From contig NZ_NFHE01000011.1 in the NCBI RefSeq assembly GCF_002161235.1, forward strand, positions 1-64,000: 64,000 nt of DNA, read 5' to 3'. The DNA is from Pseudoflavonifractor sp. An85. Its GTDB lineage: Bacteria > Bacillota > Clostridia > Oscillospirales > Oscillospiraceae. The position numbers and the translations under genes were made by a program. Below the pieces are notes generated by a model, which had not been told where the DNA came from, made no database searches, and was given only the letters and a program-made list of their open reading frames with translations. Position 1 is the stretch's first letter; each line of letters starts with the position of its first letter. Positions 1 to 9,179 of the stretch are shown here, piece after piece.

Positions 1-2183
1 GGCTTGGGCCGAGCCTGGGGGGAGGGGACATAGCTGCTGCCGCTCTCCCAGGGGCGGGAGTGCTCCTGATAGCTGCGCCCGCTCTGCTCCAACAGCTCGG
101 GGGGAATTTCTCCGGCGAAGCGGGAGGGGCGGTTGGCGCTGGTGCGGCCGTAGAGCATACGCATACTGGCGCAGGTCAGGTGCAGCTGTTCTTTGGCCCG
201 GGTGAGGGCCACATAGCACAGCCGCCGCTCCTCTTCCATCTCCTCCTCGTCGCCGATGCAGCGCATACCGGGGAAGATGCCCTCTTCCATGCCCACCACA
301 AACACCACGGGGAACTCCAGGCCCTTGGCCGAGTGCATGGTCATCATCACCACCGCGTCCTCGTTGGGGTCGTGGTTGTCCAGGTCGGTGTACAGGGCGA
401 TTTCGTCCAAGAATCCCGCCAGAGTGGGGGATTCACTGTTTTCCATGTACCCCTTGATGGAGGTGAGCAGCTCTCGGATGTTCTCCAACCGGGTTCGGTT
501 TTCCACGTCGGGCTTTACGCTCAGCATGGCGGCGTACCCGGTGCGCTCCATGACCATCTCATAGAAGGCGGCTAAGTCCATGGAGCGGCTCATGACCTGT
601 AAGTCCCGGATGAGGGAGGCGAAAGCATTCAGCTTGGCGGTGGCCTTTTGCAACTCGGGGTACTGCTCGGCCTGGCTCACCACCTGCCACAGGGAAAGCC
701 CCTCTTGGGCGGCGATGGCCCGGGCCCGATCCACAGTGGTGGCGCCGATGCCCCGGGTGGGGACGTTGATGATGCGGGACAGCCGCAAATCATCTTGGGG
801 GTTGGCCACTACGCACAGATAGGCCAGCATGTCCTTGACTTCCGCCCGGTCAAAGAAGCGGGTGCCCCCGATGACCCGGTAGGGGATGCCGGTGCGCTTG
901 AAGGCCAATTCCAACTGGTAGGACTGGGCATTCATACGGTAGAGAATGGCGTGGTCCCGCCACTTCATCCCCTGCCGGTAGTGCTCCAAAATGGTGTTGG
1001 CCACATATTGGGCCTCATCGCTTTCGTTCATGGCGGTGTAGAGATGTACTTTGTCCCCTTCCGCCCCTGCCGTCCACAGCTCCTTGCCCTTCCGGCCCTG
1101 GTTGCGGCGAATGACGTGGTTGGCCGCTGCCAGAATGGTCTTGGTGGAGCGGTAGTTCTGCTCCAGGCGGATGCACTGGGCGCCTTTGTACTGGTTCTCA
1201 AAGGAGAGAATGTTCTCGATGGTGGCGCCCCGGAAGCGGTAGATGGACTGGTCGTCGTCCCCCACCACGCAGATGTTTTTGTGGCCTCCGGCCAGGAGAG
1301 AGGCCAGGAGGTACTGCATGTGGTTGGTGTCCTGGTACTCGTCGATGAGCACGTAGCGGAACCTGTTTTGGTAGTAGGTCAGTACCTCCGGCTCCTGCTG
1401 GAGCAGGCGCACAGTGTGGAAGATGATGTCGTCAAAGTCCAGGGCTCCGGCCTCCCACAGCCGCTTTTCGTAGGCGGTGTACAGGCGAGAGATTTGTTCC
1501 AGACGGAAATCTCCACTTTTTTTGGCCTCGTTGTGGAAGTCTTTCGCCAACTGCATCTGGTCCTTGGCCTTGGAGATGACCCCCAGCACCGAGCGGGGCG
1601 GGAAGAGCTTTTCATCCATGCCGAACTCCTTCAGGCAGTCCTTTACCACCCGCAGGGAGTCGTCGGTGTCGTAGATGGTGAAGGAGGAGGGAAAGCCCAG
1701 CCGCTCAATGTCCCGGCGCAGGATGCGCACACAGGCGGAGTGGAAGGTGGAGGCCCAGATGTCCAGAGCCTGAGGGCCCAGTACCCGCTCCAGCCGGTCT
1801 TTCAGTTCCCCGGCGGCTTTGTTGGTGAAGGTGATGGCCAGAATGGTCCAGGGGGGCGCGGGGTCCAGTTCACACAGCCGGGAAGCGTACTCCCGCCCTT
1901 CCGGGGTGGGATGGTCCACATAGTGGCGTAAAAAGTCCAAATCTTCGTCCGTGGCCCAGCCGGGGACTTCGGTGGAATCCGAGCCTCGGCCGTAGCGGAT
2001 GAGGTTGGCCACCCGGTGGATGAGCACGGTGGTTTTACCGGAACCTGCCCCCGCCAGCAGCAGCAGGGGGCCTTGGGTGGTGAGCACCGCCTGGAGCTGC
2101 TCCGGGTTTAGGTTGGGGTAGTCCAGAGCAATGGCGGCCCGGCGCAGAGAGGCAAATTCCGAGCGCTGTTTTTCGTTGAGCAT
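1..2183 (-). CDS. pcrA: ATP-dependent DNA helicase PcrA/UvrD (3' end beyond window)
   Basis: This is a superfamily 1A 3'-5' helicase used in nucleotide excision repair and in clearing recombination intermediates. Translating the minus strand from the ATG at 2183 gives about 727 residues without a stop, so the C-terminus lies outside the window. Visible motifs include the Walker A loop AGAGSGKT (residues 44-51), TFTNKAA (motif Ia), DEYQDTN (Walker B), GDDDQSIYRFRGA (motif III), QNYRST (motif IV), and VALTRAKEQL (motif VI). An AAGGA lies about 12 bases upstream of the start. It is divergently arranged with comEC, with its own promoter at 2222-2250. The identity is secure; PcrA rather than a paralogue such as UvrD2 is inferred from Firmicute origin. 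Confidence 0.93.
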   Translation of the reverse strand, partial: MLNEKQRSEFASLRRAAIALDYPNLNPEQLQAVLTTQGPLLLLAGAGSGKTTVLIHRVANLIRYGRGSDSTEVPGWATDEDLDFLRHYVDHPTPEGREYASRLCELDPAPPWTILAITFTNKAAGELKDRLERVLGPQALDIWASTFHSACVRILRRDIERLGFPSSFTIYDTDDSLRVVKDCLKEFGMDEKLFPPRSVLGVISKAKDQMQLAKDFHNEAKKSGDFRLEQISRLYTAYEKRLWEAGALDFDDIIFHTVRLLQQEPEVLTYYQNRFRYVLIDEYQDTNHMQYLLASLLAGGHKNICVVGDDDQSIYRFRGATIENILSFENQYKGAQCIRLEQNYRSTKTILAAANHVIRRNQGRKGKELWTAGAEGDKVHLYTAMNESDEAQYVANTILEHYRQGMKWRDHAILYRMNAQSYQLELAFKRTGIPYRVIGGTRFFDRAEVKDMLAYLCVVANPQDDLRLSRIINVPTRGIGATTVDRARAIAAQEGLSLWQVVSQAEQYPELQKATAKLNAFASLIRDLQVMSRSMDLAAFYEMVMERTGYAAMLSVKPDVENRTRLENIRELLTSIKGYMENSESPTLAGFLDEIALYTDLDNHDPNEDAVVMMTMHSAKGLEFPVVFVVGMEEGIFPGMRCIGDEEEMEEERRLCYVALTRAKEQLHLTCASMRMLYGRTSANRPSRFAGEIPPELLEQSGRSYQEHSRPWESGSSYVPSPQARPK

Positions 2184-2221
2184 CTATCATCAAATCCTTA
2201 TTGCAAAATCGGTGTTCTGTC

Positions 2222-2250
2222 ATTATAGCAGATACCGCCAAACAGGGCAA
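2222..2250 (-). promoter_or_regulatory. Sigma-A-type promoter of pcrA
   Basis: On the minus strand TTGCCC (2250-2245) and TATAAT (2227-2222) are separated by 17 bases, about 40 bases upstream of the pcrA start. Confidence 0.65.
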
Positions 2251-2264
2251 CCGATCCCCGGCGG

Positions 2265-2293
2265 TTGACTTGCCGGGGTGCAGCCGTTACAAT
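2265..2293 (+). promoter_or_regulatory. Sigma-A-type promoter of comEC-holA-rnmV
   Basis: TTGACT (2265-2270) and TACAAT (2288-2293) are spaced by 17 bases, 32 bases before the comEC start. It lies back to back with the pcrA promoter. Confidence 0.65.
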
Positions 2294-2324
2294 AATAAAA
2301 GATGTACAATGGGAGGTGGCGGGC

Positions 2325-4661
2325 ATGCGAAAGCTAACCTGGTTTGCCGGGGGCTTTGCCATGATGTGCCTGCTGCTGGTGTTGGGGGCTCCGGTGGGAT
2401 ATCTGGTGATTCCCGGCGTGCCCCTGCTTTTGGGTTGGCAGAAGTGCCAGCCCAAAAGCCGGGAGGACTGGGTGGAGTTGCGGGGGTGCCATCCCCGCAG
2501 ATACTTTGTCTGGCAGGTGTGCCGGAGAGGTATGACAGTGGCCGCTGGCTGTGTGGCGGGGCTGTGCTGGTTTTCCATCTATTATTATATGGTGTGTCTC
2601 CCTGCCCAGGCCTGTGTGGGAGAACAGACCATTTCCGGTACCGTCATCTCCCAACCCCAGATGACCACCACCGGCAGCTACTCCCTGGTGGTGCGGCTGG
2701 ATGGCGGGGCAGACCTGCGCCTCAACGCCCCGGAGAGCTGGCAGGACGTGCAGCTGGGTGACCACGTACAAGTGGAGGGGCAGGTGGAACACGCTCCCTT
2801 CACCTATGGGGATGAACTGTTGTATTTCACCGCCAAGGGAGTATTTCTCATGGCCTCCTGCGACCAGGCTCCCACCGTGGAACGCCCCCGTGTGCTGCCA
2901 TGGGCGGAGTGGCCGGCTTGGGTGGCCCAGCGGCTCAAAGAAGGAGTGGAGACCGCCTTTGACCAGACAGTGGCCCCTATGGCGGTGGCGGTGACCCTGG
3001 GAGACAAAACCGGACTGTCCGATGGGGCGTATCAGGACATGACCCGGGCGGGGGTGCTCCACGCCGCGGTGGTGTCCGGCCTGCACATCTCCTTTTTGGT
3101 GGGCGTGCTCACCTTGTGTTGCCGGGGCAGCCGCCGGTGGGGCATCGCACTGATTCCCGTGCTGTTCTTTTATGCCTTTATGGCGGGGGCCACTCCTTCC
3201 GCCTTTCGGGCGGTGTGGATGCAGGGGACGGTGCTGGCGGTGCCCTGGGTGAGGCGAGAGCAGGATTCCCCCTCTGCTCTGGCTTTGGCGCTGTTGGTGC
3301 TGCTGATGTTCAACCCCTATTCCGTGGCCAGTGTGGGATTGCAGCTGTCGTTTCTGTCGGTGATGGGGATTCTTCTGATCACCGGGCGGATTTATACCCG
3401 CATGACCAAGCCCTTGGAGGACTGGAAGAATAGAACAGGATGGAGGCGGCTGGTGCGCCGAGGCTGGCAGTGGGTCAGCGCGTCTATTTCTGCCTCCCTG
3501 GGCGCCATGGCGTTGACTACGCCGTTGTGTGGGTTTTTGTTCGGACAGGTGTCTTTGGTGGCGCCGCTGGTTAACATTTTGGTGTTGTGGGCTTTGACGG
3601 CCCTGATGGTATGCGCTCTGGGACTGGGCTTTCTGGCCCTGTGTCTGCCGGGTGTGGCCACCCTGCTGGGTCAGGGCGCGGGGGTGCTGGGCCACTATGC
3701 CCTGTGGGTGATCCACCAGTTTGGCACCCTTCCCCACGGGGTGTTGGATATGAACAACCCGTACCATGTGATTTGGCTGGTGGGTGTGTATGCCGTGGGC
3801 GGCCTGGTGCTGTGGGGCAGCGTGCGCACCGTGCAAATGGTTTTGGCCGGGGGTGGTCTGGCGGCGGCGCTGGCCCTTCCGGTGGGGTTGTCCGCCCTGA
3901 CAGTGGCCCAGTCCGATTTGATGGTAGTGGGGCTGGACGTGGGCCAAGGCTCGTCCACGCTGCTGCTCACCGGGGATGCCACCGTGTTGGTGGACTGCGG
4001 CGGAAGCCTGTCCACTTCGGCGGGAGATATTGCCGCAGACTATCTAAACTCTGTGGGACGCGATGGAGTGGATGTGCTTTTGCTTACCCACCTGGACGAG
4101 GACCACTTCAACGGCGTAGAACGTCTTTTGGACCGGATAGAGGTGGGCCAGGTGCTGGTACCCGACTCGGATTTGGACCAGGAGCAGGCCCAGACCTTGG
4201 AAGGCTGGCTGGAGGAGCGGGACATTCCCTGCCAGTGGGTGGGGGATGAGACCGAGCTGGCCTTGGAAACCCTGAACATCCGGGTGATTCCGCCCCTGGG
4301 CAGCGGCACCACCAATGAGGAAGGTCTGTCCGCCCTGTGTACGGTGAACGACTTTGACGTGCTTATCACGGGAGATGCGGACAGCTATGTGGAGCACATG
4401 ATTGTGCGATATTTTGTCATCCCCAACATTGAACTGCTGGTGGTGGGCCACCACGGTTCGGCGGATTCCACTGGGACGGAGCTTTTGGGCTGGGCCCGGC
4501 CGGAGTTGGGCATCCTCTCGGTGGGGGAGGACAATCCATATGGACACCCGGACGATGAGACCTTGGAGCGGCTGCACCGCTCAGGGGTGGAGGTCCACCG
4601 CACCGATCTGGAGGGTACGGTGACGGTGGTGGTGCAGGGGGACCAGGTGGGAATCTGGTGA
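2325..4661 (+). CDS. comEC: ComEC/Rec2 DNA-uptake channel protein
   Basis: This is the membrane channel that moves single-stranded DNA into the cell during natural transformation. The 778-residue protein has the family order. Two to three N-terminal membrane segments precede a DUF4131/OB-like part, followed by the multi-spanning Competence domain around residues 210-500. A C-terminal metallo-beta-lactamase-like domain starts near residue 540, with HLDEDH in the HxDxDH position and a GHHGS motif. The ATG at 2325 is preferred over the in-frame ATG at 2265 because GGGAGGTGG sits just upstream and TM1 (RKLTWFAGGFAMM) follows directly. It is first in an apparent operon with holA and rnmV. Whether the cell is transformable cannot be told from this gene alone. 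Confidence 0.93.
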   Translation: MRKLTWFAGGFAMMCLLLVLGAPVGYLVIPGVPLLLGWQKCQPKSREDWVELRGCHPRRYFVWQVCRRGMTVAAGCVAGLCWFSIYYYMVCLPAQACVGEQTISGTVISQPQMTTTGSYSLVVRLDGGADLRLNAPESWQDVQLGDHVQVEGQVEHAPFTYGDELLYFTAKGVFLMASCDQAPTVERPRVLPWAEWPAWVAQRLKEGVETAFDQTVAPMAVAVTLGDKTGLSDGAYQDMTRAGVLHAAVVSGLHISFLVGVLTLCCRGSRRWGIALIPVLFFYAFMAGATPSAFRAVWMQGTVLAVPWVRREQDSPSALALALLVLLMFNPYSVASVGLQLSFLSVMGILLITGRIYTRMTKPLEDWKNRTGWRRLVRRGWQWVSASISASLGAMALTTPLCGFLFGQVSLVAPLVNILVLWALTALMVCALGLGFLALCLPGVATLLGQGAGVLGHYALWVIHQFGTLPHGVLDMNNPYHVIWLVGVYAVGGLVLWGSVRTVQMVLAGGGLAAALALPVGLSALTVAQSDLMVVGLDVGQGSSTLLLTGDATVLVDCGGSLSTSAGDIAADYLNSVGRDGVDVLLLTHLDEDHFNGVERLLDRIEVGQVLVPDSDLDQEQAQTLEGWLEERDIPCQWVGDETELALETLNIRVIPPLGSGTTNEEGLSALCTVNDFDVLITGDADSYVEHMIVRYFVIPNIELLVVGHHGSADSTGTELLGWARPELGILSVGEDNPYGHPDDETLERLHRSGVEVHRTDLEGTVTVVVQGDQVGIW

Positions 4662-4682
4662 GAACAAGGAGGAGGGAACGGT

Positions 4683-5738
4683 ATGCCGCCCAAGAATCAA
4701 ACAGATAACACCGCCATGCGGGAATTGAAGCAGGCGCTGCGCCAGGGAAACCTAAAAAATCTCTACGTTTTTTACGGGGACGAGGCCTTTTTGCGGGAGT
4801 ATTACCTGGGTGAGGTGAAAAAGGCCATTCTGCCCCAGGGCATGGAGGACTTCAACCTCCACGCCGCCCAGGGCAAGGAGTGCACCGTGGACTGGATTGC
4901 CCAGGCGGTGGACTGCCTGCCTATGATGAGTGAGCGCACTCTGGTGCTGGTCACCGACTTTGACCTCATGGGCCAGGGGGAGAGCGGGCGCAAGCAACTT
5001 TTGGAGCTGTTTGCCGACCTGCCCGACTACTGCTGCCTGGTGTTTGTCTACGATCTGGTGAATTTTAAGGTGGACGGGCGCAGCAAGTTGGGTACCTACC
5101 TGAAACAGTCTGGGGCCTTGGTGAATTTCCAGCGTCAGAGTACCGGCGACCTCACCGACTGGATCGTGCGCAAATGCAAGGCTATGGGCCATCAGGTGGA
5201 CCGGGCCGATGCCCAATATCTCATCTTCCTGTGCGGGGACAGCATGACCAACCTGTCCACCGAGTTGGAGAAGATCTGCGCTTACGCCGCCCAAGAGCGC
5301 ATCACCCGGGCGGATATGGACGCGGTGGCCATCCCTCAGGTGGATGCGGTGGTGTTCCAGATGACGGACGCCCTGGCCCAGCGGGACTTTAACAAAGCCG
5401 CCTCGGTGCTGGCCGACCTGCTCCACAGTCAGGAGTCGGGGGTGATGATCCTCTCAGTGATGGGCAAATACTTCCGCCAGCTGTACACCGCTCGGCTCTA
5501 CCTGGACGCGGGGAAGAGCCGCAGTGACTTTATGGAGCTGTGGGGGATGAAGCATTCTTTCCAGGGGGACAAAATCATGGATGCCGCCCGGAAATTCTCC
5601 CTGCTGTGGTGCCGCCACGCGGTGCGCCGGTGCAGTGAGGCGGATATCCAGCTGAAAGTGAACTATGGAGCAGATGGAGAGATTCTCACCCAGCTGCTCA
5701 TGGAATTATCCGCAGGACGGAAGGTGATCGAGTGCTGA
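4683..5738 (+). CDS. holA: DNA polymerase III delta subunit
   Basis: HolA is the clamp-loader subunit that opens the beta sliding clamp. The 351-residue length and the N-terminal LYVFYGDEAFLREYYLGEVKKA stretch (GxExxL-like clamp-loader fold) match the Firmicute family. As usual for delta, no working Walker A motif is seen. The C-terminal helical collar region includes a VMGKYFRQLYTARL segment typical of the family. It lies 21 bases after comEC, and comEC-holA adjacency is common in Firmicutes. The last codons overlap rnmV by 7 bases, suggesting translational coupling. A GGAGGGAACG ribosome site precedes the ATG. Confidence 0.92.
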   Translation: MPPKNQTDNTAMRELKQALRQGNLKNLYVFYGDEAFLREYYLGEVKKAILPQGMEDFNLHAAQGKECTVDWIAQAVDCLPMMSERTLVLVTDFDLMGQGESGRKQLLELFADLPDYCCLVFVYDLVNFKVDGRSKLGTYLKQSGALVNFQRQSTGDLTDWIVRKCKAMGHQVDRADAQYLIFLCGDSMTNLSTELEKICAYAAQERITRADMDAVAIPQVDAVVFQMTDALAQRDFNKAASVLADLLHSQESGVMILSVMGKYFRQLYTARLYLDAGKSRSDFMELWGMKHSFQGDKIMDAARKFSLLWCRHAVRRCSEADIQLKVNYGADGEILTQLLMELSAGRKVIEC

Positions 5739-6328
5739 AAATCAAAGAGGCCATCATTGTAGAGGGCCGTTACGACAAAAACAGTCTGTCCCAGGTGGTG
5801 GATGCCCTCATCTTGGAGACCTCCGGGTTTGGGGTGTTCAAAGATGGGGAGAAGCTGGAACTGATCCGCCGCCTGGCCCAGCGCCAGGGCATTATCGTGC
5901 TCACCGATTCCGACGGGGCGGGATTTGTCATCCGCAACTATCTCAAAGGGGCCATTCCTAAGAATCAGGTGAAACACGCCTACATTCCCGACGTGTACGG
6001 CAAGGAGCGGCGCAAGCGCAAGGCCGGCAAAGAGGGCAAGCTGGGGGTGGAGGGGATGAACCCGGATATCCTTCGTCAGGCCCTTTTGCGAGCGGGGGCC
6101 ACGGTGGTGGACGGGGAAGGCCCTGCCCAAGCCCGGGGTGACCTGACCCCGGCGGACATGTTCGCTCTGGGTCTCACCGGCCGCCCTGATTCCGCCGCCC
6201 GCCGGGAGGCGTTGCTGCACAAGCTGGGCCTGCCCCAGCACATGAACAGTAAAGCGTTACTAGCCATGCTCAATGCCCTGCATACCCCGGACGAAGTGGC
6301 GCAGATGGTGGAGGAGCTGGAGAAATGA
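5732..6328 (+). CDS. rnmV: Ribonuclease M5
   Basis: RNase M5 matures the 5S rRNA precursor using ribosomal protein L18 as cofactor. The 198-residue protein opens with an N-terminal TOPRIM domain. The conserved Glu is in VEGRYDKN, and the DxDxxG segment appears as LTDSDGAGF. This is followed by the M5-specific PKNQVKHAYIPDVYGKERRKR region and a C-terminal DUF4093-like tail. The start is GTG at 5732, inside the end of holA. In many Firmicutes rnmV neighbours ksgA; here it follows comEC-holA instead. A bidirectional terminator follows. Confidence 0.92.
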   Translation: MLKIKEAIIVEGRYDKNSLSQVVDALILETSGFGVFKDGEKLELIRRLAQRQGIIVLTDSDGAGFVIRNYLKGAIPKNQVKHAYIPDVYGKERRKRKAGKEGKLGVEGMNPDILRQALLRAGATVVDGEGPAQARGDLTPADMFALGLTGRPDSAARREALLHKLGLPQHMNSKALLAMLNALHTPDEVAQMVEELEK

Positions 6329-6329
6329 G

Positions 6330-6366
6330 AAAAGCCTGGGTGAGCGGTTTGCTCACCCAGGCTTTT
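6330..6366. terminator. Bidirectional intrinsic terminator between rnmV and the sheath gene
   Basis: A perfect 16-bp stem (6330-6345 with 6351-6366) closes a GGTTT loop. It is flanked by A-run/T-run sequence on both sides, so it can end the rnmV transcript and the convergent sheath transcript. Confidence 0.85.
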
Positions 6367-6386
6367 GCTTGAATATGGGCTACGAC

Positions 6387-8102
6387 TCAGGTTTTGTTCT
6401 GGCTGGAGTGGGTAATACGCATGGGAAGAAACACCGTTGGCCGCATGGCAGCTATGCCGATCTCACAGATGAGCTGTCCGCTGAGGATGTCATTTTGCGT
6501 CATGGTGTCATGACCCACCTTGACGTAGTACGCCTGATCCGGTGTTGCTCCCATCAAAATGCCGTTGCGGCGCTGGGATTCCAAGAAAAGGGAAACTGTG
6601 CTCTTAACACGGTTCCAAAGGCATTCGTCATTGGGCTCATACATCGCCCAACTGGTGTAGACTCGGATGGATTCCTCCAAGAAGATGGAGAGCCGCCGTA
6701 CGTTAATATGTTTCCAGTTGTCGTCATTGGAGCAGGTACGGGCGCCCCACGCCCGGATGCCCTGTTTTGGAATGGCGCAAATCAAATTTACACCCTTTCG
6801 GGCAAGTGTGCCTTGTTCCTCCTGGTTGTACAGGGCGGATAACCCGGTGCACTCTTTGACAACCTCATTGGCCGGGGCCTTATGTACGCCGCGGGTAATG
6901 TCTACCCGGGCATAAATGCCACACACCGAACCGGAAGGTGGCATGTAGGTGGGACGTTTGAGCAGTGAATCATATATCTGTATCCAGGGAGCGTAAAGTG
7001 CGGCGTAAGAGGTGTTGTAGGCGCTGCGGTAGGTGATCAAGGCATCCACCGAAGTGCAGTCCAGCGGGGCGTCCAGCACGGCGAAACGGTTGCCCAGATG
7101 TTCGCAGTGGGCAATGAGTTTAGCCTGTACATTGGCATCGGTAACACCGGGTACCGCCAAAATGGATACGTCATGGATCTCCTGAAATGCCTCGATGCCT
7201 GTGCGCTTCCCAGGTCCTCCATCGGTGCCGCGGAACACATCGGCACTGATGTTGCTCAGCGTACCGTTGGTGCCGCCGCACAGGGAAAAGCGGAGTTCTG
7301 TGTCTTGTGCGGTTCCACCCAGCACCACCAACAAATCCCCGGTTTTGTCCGCTTCGTGCAGGGACAAGGACACCAGCGTAGACTGTTTGACTATCGTAGG
7401 TAGGTACTCTGGTGCCGCCGGATTGAGGGAACATCCGGAGAATTTTTCTTCCTCGCCACCTCCACAAATGGCAAGGTCCACGCCACAGGCTTCCAGAGTA
7501 TATTGGGAGATCAGGTGGGGGTCTACAACGTTGTCGGGTAGGCCCGGATCGGTGGCAATGGCACTTCCGTTCAGGGCGGTGATCTTATGATAACTCACAT
7601 GGTCTCCCATCCGGCATGCAATCACATCCCCCACCTGAAATCCGGTGGCATTTTCCAGTTGGTATGGAGTTCCACTTGCGGTGGGTTCGGCCCGCAGTAT
7701 CCGGGTACAGGCTCGCACACAGCGGGTCAGTGTGAGCTGTATACCATTGCCCCAGGTACCAGGGGAAAGAGCGGTTATCTGCATCACCTCGTCGGTATGT
7801 TTGGCCACAGCGGTATCTCCAGGAGCAACTCGCATGACATAGCAGGCCATACCGCCATTGGCAAAAAACTGCTCCACCGCATAGGGTAAAAAACGATAGG
7901 TTCTGTATTCTTCTTCTGAGAGATACTCCCCGAACCACCGTCTGTATTCTGAAAAGCTGCGAATCAGAACCGGTTGTCCCGTGATAGGACCCTTTTCCGC
8001 CAGGCCGACAAAGCCAGCTGTGCTGGTACCCACGCCGTCCATAGGTTTCATGCCGGAATCAAATTCTTCCGTATAAACGCCAGGTGCAACATAATTCTCC
8101 AT
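6387..8102 (-). CDS. Contractile phage-tail sheath protein (orphan)
   Basis: This 571-residue protein is a tail sheath subunit of the type that polymerises around the inner tube of myophage tails, R-type pyocins and extracellular contractile injection systems. The N-terminus (VAPGVYTEEFDSG, then GVGTSTAGFVGLAEKGP) and the region PYAVEQFFANGG are hallmark sheath sequence. The C-terminal domain (ATPDQAYYVKVGHDTMTQND, CEIGIAAMRP) is the conserved sheath C-terminal fold. The ATG at 8102 follows an AAGGAACG ribosome site; a GTG at 8129 would add nine residues. No tube, baseplate, spike, ATPase or capsid gene flanks it, so it is either a relic or a gene acting with partners elsewhere. Confidence 0.88.
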   Translation of the reverse strand: MENYVAPGVYTEEFDSGMKPMDGVGTSTAGFVGLAEKGPITGQPVLIRSFSEYRRWFGEYLSEEEYRTYRFLPYAVEQFFANGGMACYVMRVAPGDTAVAKHTDEVMQITALSPGTWGNGIQLTLTRCVRACTRILRAEPTASGTPYQLENATGFQVGDVIACRMGDHVSYHKITALNGSAIATDPGLPDNVVDPHLISQYTLEACGVDLAICGGGEEEKFSGCSLNPAAPEYLPTIVKQSTLVSLSLHEADKTGDLLVVLGGTAQDTELRFSLCGGTNGTLSNISADVFRGTDGGPGKRTGIEAFQEIHDVSILAVPGVTDANVQAKLIAHCEHLGNRFAVLDAPLDCTSVDALITYRSAYNTSYAALYAPWIQIYDSLLKRPTYMPPSGSVCGIYARVDITRGVHKAPANEVVKECTGLSALYNQEEQGTLARKGVNLICAIPKQGIRAWGARTCSNDDNWKHINVRRLSIFLEESIRVYTSWAMYEPNDECLWNRVKSTVSLFLESQRRNGILMGATPDQAYYVKVGHDTMTQNDILSGQLICEIGIAAMRPTVFLPMRITHSSQNKT

Positions 8103-8214
8103 AATCTTTCGTTCCTTTTCGGTTTTCACAGGGCGGCACTGATTCGGAAGTGGGCCGCTGTGCGCATGCTATGTAACTCTGACAGCCGGGCCTTTGGCGC
8201 AAACGCAGGGCAGC

Positions 8215-8742
8215 TTAAACCGGAAGCCCATCGTTTAAGTAGCTGATAAAATCCTGCTCAACCAACTCGTAGTCAATGGAAGATTGAAGCTGACCCATCT
8301 GATCTTTCCAAGCGTCTATGTTCGTTCTCACCTTGCGAAAACCCAAGGATTCATAAACGTGTTGTGCTCTGGTGTTCTTCAAATTTGTGTCGAGAATGAT
8401 TTTAGAATAGCCGTTTTGGAACAGCCAGCCAATCAGCATACTCAAAATTTTTCTTCCCACACCACGATTTTGACCATCGGTTTCGCAGATCTTAATGCCG
8501 ATTTCAGCAACACCGTGATCTACATTACGATAATTGCACTCACCGATCAGACGATCATTTTCTTGAATGACCAGACAACCCTTACCAAGTCCTCTTATGA
8601 CTTCCTCCTCGGTGGTTCCTACGCCGTGGGGAAAACCTGCGTGTGCCATGACAGCGCCATCATTCCACCAGGTGGCAAGCTGCTTTGCATCGGAGACTTC
8701 GGCTTGACGGATGATTAAGTTTTCATACTGAATTTTTTCCAT
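8215..8742 (-). CDS. GNAT-family N-acetyltransferase
   Basis: This 175-residue protein has the GNAT fold. Its acetyl-CoA pyrophosphate-binding motif is QNRGVGRKIL (Q/RxxGxG/A), preceded by an acidic beta4 strand (GVAEIGIKICE) and followed by ARAQHVYESLGFRKV-like motif B sequence. The N-terminal LIIRQAEVSDAKQLATWWND resembles RimJ/RimL-like enzymes, which acetylate ribosomal proteins or small amines, but the substrate cannot be predicted. GGAGGAGAG precedes the ATG. It has its own promoter upstream (8779-8807), so it is probably monocistronic. It is AT-richer than the surrounding genes, which hints at a separate origin. Confidence 0.88.
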   Translation of the reverse strand: MEKIQYENLIIRQAEVSDAKQLATWWNDGAVMAHAGFPHGVGTTEEEVIRGLGKGCLVIQENDRLIGECNYRNVDHGVAEIGIKICETDGQNRGVGRKILSMLIGWLFQNGYSKIILDTNLKNTRAQHVYESLGFRKVRTNIDAWKDQMGQLQSSIDYELVEQDFISYLNDGLPV

Positions 8743-8778
8743 TCGCTCTCCTCCATTGCAATTTCTGTGGATGAATGA

Positions 8779-8807
8779 AGTATAACGGATTTACAAAAGA
8801 CGTGCAA
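8779..8807 (-). promoter_or_regulatory. Promoter of the GNAT gene
   Basis: On the minus strand TTGCAC (8807-8802) and TATACT (8784-8779) are spaced by exactly 17 bases, 37 bases upstream of the start codon. Confidence 0.65.
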
Positions 8808-9146
8808 GAGTATGACTCATTCACTTCCCAAAATCCTGGGTAGGCAGTAGAAGTGGGCGAAAAGTAAAGAGTGAATAGTGAAGAAGTAAAAATCCCGAAC
8901 GCATTCGCATTCGGGACTGGGGCCCCACATGGTGGGGCGGCTCTGCCGACCCCGAGCATCATAAATCACTTGCGGCTACCAAATAAAAGGACACAACTTA
9001 TGTTGTGTCCTTTTATTTGAAGTATCGCAACAGTATAGATGCACGGCTATCAGGTCTGCACCTAAAACCAAATCGAAGCCCAGCGCAGCGGGTTCGATTT
9101 GGAAAGGAGGAGCAGCAAAATGAGCGCACTCTGACTTTTGAAAAAA
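8808..9146. other. Gene-free stretch with three hairpins
   Basis: No convincing gene was found here. It contains a stem TCCCGAA/TTCGGGA (8893-8916) followed on the minus strand by a T-run, so it is terminator-like. A perfect 17-bp stem with a 4-base loop lies at 8981-9018. The rest, including a GC-rich CCCCACATGGTGGGG segment near 8930, has no recognisable function. Confidence 0.6.
8981..9018. terminator. Strong bidirectional hairpin
   Basis: A 17-bp stem of AAATAAAAGGACACAAC pairs with its exact complement around a TTAT loop. The A/T-rich stem base gives a U-run in either direction. It may insulate the tRNA operon from the GNAT locus. Confidence 0.6.
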
Positions 9147-9178
9147 GTCGGAGCAAGCGATATGACGCTTGCTCCGAC
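9141..9178 (-). terminator. Terminator of the tRNA operon
   Basis: A perfect 13-bp stem GTCGGAGCAAGCG/CGCTTGCTCCGAC (9147-9159 and 9166-9178) is followed on the minus strand by a TTTTTT run, directly after tRNA-Lys. Confidence 0.85.
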
Positions 9179-9179
9179 G

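Noticed and set aside
60-1931. Long plus-strand open frames (171 and 427 codons) across the first 2 kb
   Set aside because: They are antisense shadows of pcrA; the minus-strand frame has all helicase motifs.
2334-3947. 537-codon minus-strand frame
   Set aside because: Low-complexity His/Gln-rich antisense of comEC, with no ribosome site or family features.
6387-8742. Prophage region around the sheath gene
   Set aside because: No other phage gene, integrase or attachment repeat is present; the neighbour is a GNAT gene with its own promoter.
8723-8962. 79-codon minus-strand frame upstream of the GNAT gene
   Set aside because: It contains the GNAT promoter and terminator-like hairpin and shows no coding character.
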